From contig OX485805.1 of NCBI GenBank assembly GCA_950295325.1, positions 55,080,758-55,144,757 of the forward strand: DNA of 64,000 nucleotides. Reading direction: 5' to 3'. This DNA comes from Polytrichum commune (lineage: Eukaryota; Streptophyta; Polytrichopsida; Polytrichales; Polytrichaceae). The stretch's first letter is position 1. Each line of letters begins with the position of its first letter. Made by a program: the position numbers and the translations under genes. Shown here in pieces: positions 57,592 through 64,000 of the stretch. Below the pieces are notes generated by a model. It searched no databases and was not told the DNA's origin. It worked only from the letters and a program-made list of their open reading frames with translations.

Positions 57592-59460
57592 ATGGCTGTG
57601 TGTTTGAGAAGCCGGTCGTTGATGCACAGTGGGATTGTGAATCTTCGCGACGGTGAATTGGAGAATGGACCGGTCGTTGTTGCGTCCATCAGTGGCAGGG
57701 ATAGTGCAGGGTCCTTCAAGGAGAATTCGTGCTGTGATTCTACTAGTTTGGGGCTAAGGCAGAGGAGCCAGCCCGGGAAGAGGTTCACCTTGCAAGTTAT
57801 AAGCAAAGCTGGAAGTGATCAATCGTCGAGCACATCCAAAGGAAAAAACTCAAACCTGCCACAAATACAAATATTGCAGCGATCTCCATCTGCCTTTGAG
57901 TGGTCGGAGATGATTGAAAGAAGCAAGTCTACCTCCAGCTTCAATGTGAAAGAATCTGGCATTCAGCCACTGCACACTCAAGACGAGGATGATAATGCAG
58001 GTGAAGGAAACAACAAGATGTTCAAAGAGGATCATTCTTGTTTGGGAAAAATATCAACAACATTTAGGAGGCCGCTGGCAGAGAGGTGGAGAGAAATTCA
58101 GGGAGAGAGAAAGTGGAAAGGGTTGCTAACTCCCCAGTTGGACTCCGTCCTCCGCACCGAAATCCTAAAGTGCGGGGAATTTGCGCAGGCCAACTACGAT
58201 GCATTCGACTACGACCCAACCTCCAAGTACTGCGGCAGCAGCAGGTTCAACAAGAAGAAGTTGCTGGAAAATGTGGGATTGGAGAACAGCGGTTACGAAG
58301 TCACCAAGTTCCTGTACGCAATGGCCAATGTGAACGTCCCCAAGTTTTTTCGTCACTCGAGTATTGTAACTGAAGACTCGACGGGTGTGGACGAGATCTG
58401 GAGCAGGCACTCCAACTGGATGGGATTCATCGCCGTCGCCACAGACGAGAAGGAGATTCGGAGGCTAGGTCGAAGAGACATCATGGTGTCGTGGCGAGGC
58501 ACGGTGATGGCGTTGGAATGGATGGAGAATCTGCGTGACTTCCTAGCTCCCACCAGCCCCGGGCATCATGAAAGCAGGGTGGTGGATGGGTGCAATCGGA
58601 AGGTGAAGGTGGAGAGAGGCTTCCTCTCACTTTACACCTCCAAAGATGCCACCACAAAGTACAACAAGAACAGCGCAGCCGAACAGGTGAAGATGGAGAT
58701 TCAGAGACTCGTGGAATTGTATTCAGATGAGGAACTCAGTATCACCATCACTGGTCACAGCCTGGGTGGAGCTCTTGCAACTCTCTCAGCTTACGACATA
58801 GCCAACAGTAACTGCACCCAGAGGCCGCAAGTAAAACTCCAACAACAAAGTAACAACAAAGAAGCTGGACATGATGAATCTGATGCATCAAGGCTTGACA
58901 ATATGAGCATTCCCATCACAGCATTCACGTTTGCATCTCCGAGAGTGGGTAACGATGCATTCCGGGACCGGTTGCTTGAGCTTGGCGTGCACGTGTTGCG
59001 CATTGAGAATAAGTTTGACATTGTGCCTAAAGTCCCTGGCCTTTTTGTGAACGAAAGAGCCTTCACCATGTTCGGCGGCTTGGAGCAGCTTGTTAGTCCG
59101 TGGCTGGACAGAATCCCATGGACGTATACTCATGTTGGCGAGGAGCTGAAGCTCGACCAGACCAGATCCGCCTTCCTGAAGACCAAGAAAGACTATGGGA
59201 ATAGCCACAATTTGGAGCTTTATCTGCATCTGCTGAGTATATACCAAGGGCCCCAACTGCCATACAAGGGCGTGACGGTGGACAGGGACATTGCTCTTGT
59301 CAACAAATCCTGCAATCAACTCAAAGACGAACTTCGTGTGCCTGCATGCTGGTATCAATTAGAAAACAAGGGCATGGAGCAACAGAAGGGCCGGTGGGTA
59401 TTGCCTGATCGGGCCGACGATGACGTTCCCTCCAGCGATGCTCACGACGACTGGGTTTGA
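57592..59460 (+). CDS. Class I phospholipase A1 (PLA1-I gamma type), plastid-targeted
   Basis: An intact, intronless 622-residue lipase. It hydrolyses the sn-1 acyl group of phospholipids and galactolipids; in plants this releases linolenic acid for oxylipin and jasmonate synthesis in plastids. Residues 1 to about 100 are Ser/Arg-rich without a conserved fold, as expected of a transit region. The alpha/beta-hydrolase domain starts at WREIQG (166), with CGEFAQANYDAFDYDPTSKYCGSS and VSWRGT. The nucleophile motif is GHSLGGALATLS with Ser390. Asp476 (NKFDIVPKVPG) and His539 (NSHNLELYLHLL) complete the likely triad. The end (DRDIALVNKSCN, WYQLENKGM) is typical of the gamma subclass. A hydrophilic insert of about 25 residues (QQQSNNKEAGHDESD) separates two core strands. 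The ATG at 57592 has a good context (gcaccATGGCT). Subclass is likely, organelle inferred. Confidence 0.93.
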   Translation: MAVCLRSRSLMHSGIVNLRDGELENGPVVVASISGRDSAGSFKENSCCDSTSLGLRQRSQPGKRFTLQVISKAGSDQSSSTSKGKNSNLPQIQILQRSPSAFEWSEMIERSKSTSSFNVKESGIQPLHTQDEDDNAGEGNNKMFKEDHSCLGKISTTFRRPLAERWREIQGERKWKGLLTPQLDSVLRTEILKCGEFAQANYDAFDYDPTSKYCGSSRFNKKKLLENVGLENSGYEVTKFLYAMANVNVPKFFRHSSIVTEDSTGVDEIWSRHSNWMGFIAVATDEKEIRRLGRRDIMVSWRGTVMALEWMENLRDFLAPTSPGHHESRVVDGCNRKVKVERGFLSLYTSKDATTKYNKNSAAEQVKMEIQRLVELYSDEELSITITGHSLGGALATLSAYDIANSNCTQRPQVKLQQQSNNKEAGHDESDASRLDNMSIPITAFTFASPRVGNDAFRDRLLELGVHVLRIENKFDIVPKVPGLFVNERAFTMFGGLEQLVSPWLDRIPWTYTHVGEELKLDQTRSAFLKTKKDYGNSHNLELYLHLLSIYQGPQLPYKGVTVDRDIALVNKSCNQLKDELRVPACWYQLENKGMEQQKGRWVLPDRADDDVPSSDAHDDWV

Positions 59461-60638
59461 TAAGTCTGATCGATGCATTTCGGCACATATTAATAACTAG
59501 ATTCAGTTAATTGTAAACACAATTCAATGCAAGGTACTTATATACAGTGGCCCTATTCTGGGCACTTCCAACTCCAGACAGTTTTGGCTGTTGGATCGGA
59601 TCGGGAATTGCCTCATCCGGTTAGGAATTGCTACTGACGAATATTGTCATTTCGAGTTTCAGAATATCAGGAACTGATTTGATGCAAAGGTTAGAGTCTA
59701 GGTGTAGAATTTATTTCTCTTCACATAGGCCCTCCAAATTGTATAAACTATTGATTTTAGAGTGGTATACATAAATTTTTGAGCATATAAAATTCTCCAA
59801 TCTCCTCGTAACACACGTTCTATCTTTTTGGGTGTCTGTTCATAACTACAAGCATTGCCATATACTACATTGAACACGCACGGATTAAATCTTGCTGGGT
59901 AATTTGTAACAGGTTAACTTCAATTTTTAAGACCTCCAATTTAGGCGGAGGGTCATAAGAAACTGCAATAGACTATTCATTGGAGCTAATTTTCTCACCC
60001 AGCAACAAATTTTCAAGGAAAATTGTCATTGCTCGTTCCATCCGAAGACCATTCGAGCTGCTTCCTAAGTTACAAATATTATTACGCTGTCACCATACAG
60101 AATTTGGAACATACCGCAGTTGAGGGTTAAAGTGCTTCATCTATGTTCATGGACATCAGGGGATAACTTTGGGAAAATAAATATGGACATGTAAGCTTCG
60201 GAAATTTTCAATAATGATCTTCCGCTCAACTAGTTCCATGTGTTAGGATGCAACAAGGGCAACAGAAACTACCCACACTGTGTGATTCATAGAGAGATGA
60301 AGACAGAAATTCAGCACGCTGCCATCTGCTGGTGCATAAGTATTAGTAGTGGACAGGAACTTTCGTATGGAGTATGGCACCGGTGGGTGATACAATGGCA
60401 TGGTTTATTGGTGACTTGCAGAAAACACAAGAAAGATTCTCAGCTTTAAGTCCCTTGTCAAATATTTATACTCCACAATCCCACTTTCTACGAAAGTTCC
60501 CGAAATTCCCTTCATGAATTCTTGTCACGGCATTTCACTGTCAATGTTGTCAGTCCATACACAAATTCGTTACCCTTTCGACTTGATATGAGTGATAGCA
60601 TAGTAACCGTCATACCCTCTTGGATGCAAAAGAGAACG
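59461..60638. other. 3' flank of the phospholipase gene, no gene seen
   Basis: Unique AT-rich DNA. Short frames at 60240-60449 and 60522-60764 are unrecognised; the latter is a shadow of the U6 copy. Confidence 0.45.
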
Positions 60639-60741
60639 AAAAGAATGGACCATTTCTCGATTTGTGCGTGTCATTCTTGCGCAAAGGTCATGCTAATCTT
60701 CTATGTATCATTCCAATTTAATCAGATGTCTCCAAAGAGAC
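60639..60741 (-). pseudogene. U6: U6 snRNA pseudogene
   Basis: Read on the minus strand, the sequence follows U6 spliceosomal RNA from the 5' stem (GTCTCTTTGGAGAC) to the end (CACGCACAAATCGAGAAATG, then GTCC and a T-rich tail). About ten substitutions separate it from the plant consensus, most of them C-to-T or G-to-A. The 5' stem changes still pair, and the AGC triad (TTAGCATG) is kept, but the ACAGAGA box reads ACATAGA. No upstream USE (TCCCACATCG-like) motif or well-placed TATA is evident, so it is very probably not expressed as functional U6. Confidence 0.9.
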
Positions 60742-61245
60742 AAAACGAGCATATTATTTATTGATTACATTCTAACGTTTTTGATATGGCCCTTTCACTT
60801 ATGGGTATGATAGAACCAGGTTATTAATCCCACCATTACAAAATCACATCCTTCTTGTCTCTGTCTTTTTTCACACTCTCCTTGTAGTCATTCAACCCTC
60901 AACCTTGATTGTAATCCTCATAGGGGCTTTCCACAAGACGTTGATCTCATTCGAGAAGTGCACACATGTGACGCAATGCGAGAAACATGGTGCAATGCGA
61001 GACACTAGGCATAATGCGAGAGTGTGGGTTGACTTCTTTGGTGGTTTGCATTAATGGGAAAACCCCCATGATATAAGGGAGATAAATGTGACAATACAAA
61101 GTGAGATTTGAACTAGGAACATTTGTTATGGGTATTTAAAGAGAGTGAGTGACATTACGGGGTTGATATTATGGAGTTTAGGGTGTAATAGGCATCATCC
61201 CCACACCTTCAACTGTACATTATATATTTTTATTAGCAACAATAA
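60742..61245. other. Intergenic, no gene seen
   Basis: Only a short motif, gcaatgcgaga, repeated three times with variation near 60975-61015. Confidence 0.4.
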
Positions 61246-61428
61246 CACTACACCGTTTATGGTAATTAGCGTCACATGCATAATAGTGTCACTTACCCTT
61301 TTTTAAGGCCTATGCTAGGTACATTGATGATTACAACTTCATCATAAATGTCACCTCATGACACTTGGCATTCAAGTGCGCTTATTAATATATCTTGGCA
61401 TGAGCATGTTCAATAGTGTTATGAGGTG
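61246..61428 (+). mobile_element. CACTACACC-family element, left-end fragment (copy D)
   Basis: It starts cactacaccgtttatgg and follows copy A (9965 onward) to about gttcaatagtgttatgaggtg, after which the similarity stops abruptly. It is truncated. Confidence 0.65.
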
Positions 61429-61711
61429 CCACGGTCAGCGTGAATGTATGAATAGCAAACAAATAATCTTACTTTTTTGGGGGGCCCATGGAATCTATCT
61501 GGTATATTTTAGGATCATGGAACCGATCCACATGGTTGAATATTGTTATTGTGAACAAGTTTACAAGCATTGTCATCCCATCTTACTTTAAATTTATTCA
61601 ACTTGAAATGTCAATTATCGAAACAAAGTTTTGCGTCCTAACATCCACATAGTGAGATATTGTCATGGATGATTAAAATTTGGATGAAAAATCACTTAGT
61701 AAGTGACATAA

Positions 61712-62043
61712 ATCATTGCAACGTTGTAATATATTCTACACTTTTATTTTTAACAAAGAATGGCAATACAATGCTAGGTTTACATTTAGTGTTGGGGACA
61801 CTACACCGGCGGTTTACAATTAGTATTGAGCCAGACAAATATGATTGGTGACACCAAATACAATATTTAGTGTAGGCATCATTGCAACGTTGTAATATAT
61901 TCTACACTTTTATTTTTAACAAAGAATGGCAATAGAATGCTAGGTTTACATTTAGTGTTGGTGACACTACCCCAGCGGTTTACAATTAGTATTGAGCTAG
62001 ACAAATATGATTGGTGACACCAAATACAATATTTAGTATAGAC
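61712..62043 (+). repeat. 166-bp tandem duplication
   Basis: Two units start at 61712 and 61878 (atcattgcaacgttgtaata). They are nearly identical through ttctacacttttatttttaa, tgctaggtttacatttagtg and tggtgacaccaaatacaata. The same unit in a diverged single form occurs at 22600-22760. Confidence 0.85.
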
Positions 62044-62926
62044 ACCAACCTCTTTTAGTGGGCCCACCATTATTACCCAAGTAAAGGAGGTCTAGTAAAA
62101 ACTTCCGCTTCAAAGACTAGATGATTGAGGTTCACGGGCCATCGTCCTCCTTAATAAACAACTCAAGAATAGGTACTGTGCCCGCCGGATTCTATATGTG
62201 GCTTGGGTGGGTCAAAAATTAACTATGGATATGTATATTAAAAAGGAAAAGGCTTTGTGCAATTAAGGGTGTTGTGACTTTTCGGCATTTCTATGTACCG
62301 CCAACTTTATGCTAGATGCTAAAGCACCCTTATTATTGAGCGTTATTTACCGACGAATCTGCCACTCTTGGCCCACGCGTCAGTGCCCATACTAGAATTT
62401 AATGGTCTTGTCCATGTTGTTGTCCATAACTTGTTGGACTGGACGGAATTACCGACGGAGTCAGTTCCAACGACATTTTTCATCCTTTGAGCCACGGACC
62501 CTCCTCGGACATTGGGATCATTCCCTGCTCCAAGCTCGGTTACGCACCATATATGCTAGTGTGTTGTGCAAACGTGACATGCTATTATGTTATGTAAGTG
62601 AGATTTGCTAATGTTTTATGCATCGAAACATGTGGAATGTGTTATGCACCAAGTCCACAAATGTGTTATGCAACGAAATTAACGGATCCAAACTTGTTAG
62701 TACGCACAACTATTTCATACAAATAATGCTTGTAATCAAGTAGTCTTCCTTACTAAACCCGTGATGCCGAGATTCTATATGTCAATGCAAACACCCTCTT
62801 GTTCTCTGCCTACACTCATATGATTTGCAAGTTGTACATGAGTAATTTTGATCGCATTCGATTGGATGATGTGTTGGTAGTTGATGCGGTGTTGTGGGGT
62901 AAACCCTAAAACCACTAACAAAGCGA
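62044..62926. other. Intergenic, no gene seen
   Basis: 62560-62680 repeats variants of gtgttatgcaNcga. There is no recognisable coding region. Confidence 0.4.
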
Positions 62927-63032
62927 ATCATATTGACAATTAGCGGGGCATGACACTTTGAGACCTCTAGGCATCTAGTTTAGGCCCTTCACAAATAACA
63001 CACGTGACACTAAATACCGTAAATGGTGTACA
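62927..63032 (+). mobile_element. CACTACACC-family element, right-end fragment (copy E)
   Basis: atcatattgacaattagcgg, gacctctaggcatctagttt and gacactaaataccgtaaatg match the right end of copy A. The left part is missing. Confidence 0.65.
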
Positions 63033-63160
63033 CCATTTATGGTACTTAGTGTCAGTTATTATTATTCGGAGTCACTCAATGCTATACTAACTTCTTACTA
63101 AGTATGGCATTTCATACTTCCCGAAAGTAAGTGACGCTAAATACCACAAATGGTGTACCT
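63027..63160. mobile_element. Short complete CACTACACC-type MITE (copy F)
   Basis: gtacaccatttatggtactt at the left is inverted as taaataccacaaatggtgtac at the right, giving a 130-bp element consisting of little more than its ends. It abuts copy E, so their ends form a perfect 20-bp palindrome (63020-63039). Confidence 0.7.
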
Positions 63161-64000
63161 AATACGACAAAGGGGTCTTTTGGTCACTAGACCATCACTT
63201 GATCACTCCAACTTTCTCATGGCAAGCACAGTGAATAGTGTTTGGTGTCCTTTCTTTCGTATAGGGAAGTTATATGTAGATGATCCTGGTGAACTGTTAG
63301 GAATATCCTGTGACAAATCCTATGTATAAGCACCCTTGACCTTCGAGCCAATCACCAAAGAGATGATAATTTCACAATGTTCATTCATTTGCTAGAGAAG
63401 AGAGAAGAGAGGAAGAGGAAAGCAATTTAATCTTCAGATAAGCTTACATGCATATCATCAACTCGAATTGACTCCACATGTCTTATAACTAATTTCTTCC
63501 GGGCTCCCCTTCAAGCACTTCAAACTATTTCAAAGAAAACTGTGTGCTAAATAGGATTTCATAGCTTAAGTATCTTCAAATATAGTATATACAGTAGATG
63601 CACCCAGTAAGAGGCCCCCCTCCGTTTCAAATAACACCTCCAAGTACAAGGTTGCCAACATGGCTTTCTAAATACCCCGATGAGCGTTGTGCTCGTCAAG
63701 GCAACGGGCAGAAACAACACCAAAAAAGCCAGAGCTTTGCTTGCCCCGACCCTGGCCTGACCCTTGCATTCTTGAAGGTCACTTGTCCATATAACCCATA
63801 TTGAGTGCACTTCATCTTCAAGGTCTAAAATCCAATGTATATGTTCACTTTCATTGAATAAATAAGCAATTAATTGGGATTCATTTCCGAAGTGAAATCA
63901 TCAATAAAGCATGTAATTAACTTGGAAGTCAAAAATATTACAAAACCCTCATTAGCACCAAGGTAATGATTTGTTTGAATTACCATTAAAAGGGTCTTTG
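63161..64000. other. Window end; inverted retrotransposon-LTR-like fragment
   Basis: 63755-63998 is the reverse complement of 43490-43735 (see that entry) and probably continues beyond the window. The 63.2-63.6 kb part has no recognisable content. Confidence 0.45.

Noticed and set aside
60522..60764. 80-codon + strand frame
   Set aside because: Overlaps the U6 copy on the other strand and has no protein signature.

Overview
The window looks like nuclear DNA of a land plant with a large, repeat-rich genome. The evidence is a plastid-type class I phospholipase A1, a plant-style heavy-metal-associated (HMA) protein with GT-AG introns, plant transposon types (CACTA, Tourist-like, Stowaway-like, tRNA-derived SINE, LINE, Ty3/gypsy) and a decayed copy of plant U6 snRNA. 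Gene density is about one gene per 20 kb. The three genes stand out as GC-richer islands in AT-rich DNA. A non-angiosperm seed plant or other early-branching vascular plant would fit, but the sequence alone does not settle the lineage.

Layout. 1-17 kb is gene-poor: a TA-flanked inverted-repeat element (80-981), two mutually inverted copies of a short transposon family (9965-11108), a Tourist-like MITE packed with TGGGCY motifs (11376-11923) and an exon-like scrap near 14.2 kb. 17-22 kb holds an HMA-domain gene (18947-21924, three exons). It has about 300-bp tandem repeats upstream of the start, and its first exon-intron boundary is triplicated inside intron 1. 22.8-24.6 kb is a dead LINE. 24.6-32.6 kb holds dispersed repeats, a TIR element with a candidate target duplication (27508-28131) and a broken SWIM-finger reading frame (29371-30250).

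33361-34239 is the most interesting locus: an intact, intronless 292-codon gene whose protein resembles the DUF3632 family, which I know as a fungal family. It is set in plant DNA, which suggests fungus-to-plant transfer. 35-57 kb is transposon territory: a short CACTA-ended element, a degenerate Ty3/gypsy element with four zinc-knuckle remnants (39.7-43.0 kb), a TIR element carrying a nested 145-bp hairpin (45550-46312), a near-identical 319-bp tandem duplication (48251-48889), a CACTA element with a clean ATG target duplication containing a SINE and a 26-bp minisatellite (49466-50703), and a LINE RNase H relic (about 52 kb). 57592-59460 is an intact, intronless phospholipase A1 gene with a TATA box. 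60639-60741 is a U6 snRNA pseudogene. The last 3 kb contains more pieces of the 9965-type transposon family.

The three intact genes are all on the + strand but are far apart and show no sign of working together. The HMA protein is a putative adaptor that has lost its metal-binding cysteines. The lipase would release fatty acids from plastid lipids for oxylipin synthesis. The DUF3632-like protein has no known function. All homology statements rest on recalled family patterns, not on searches.
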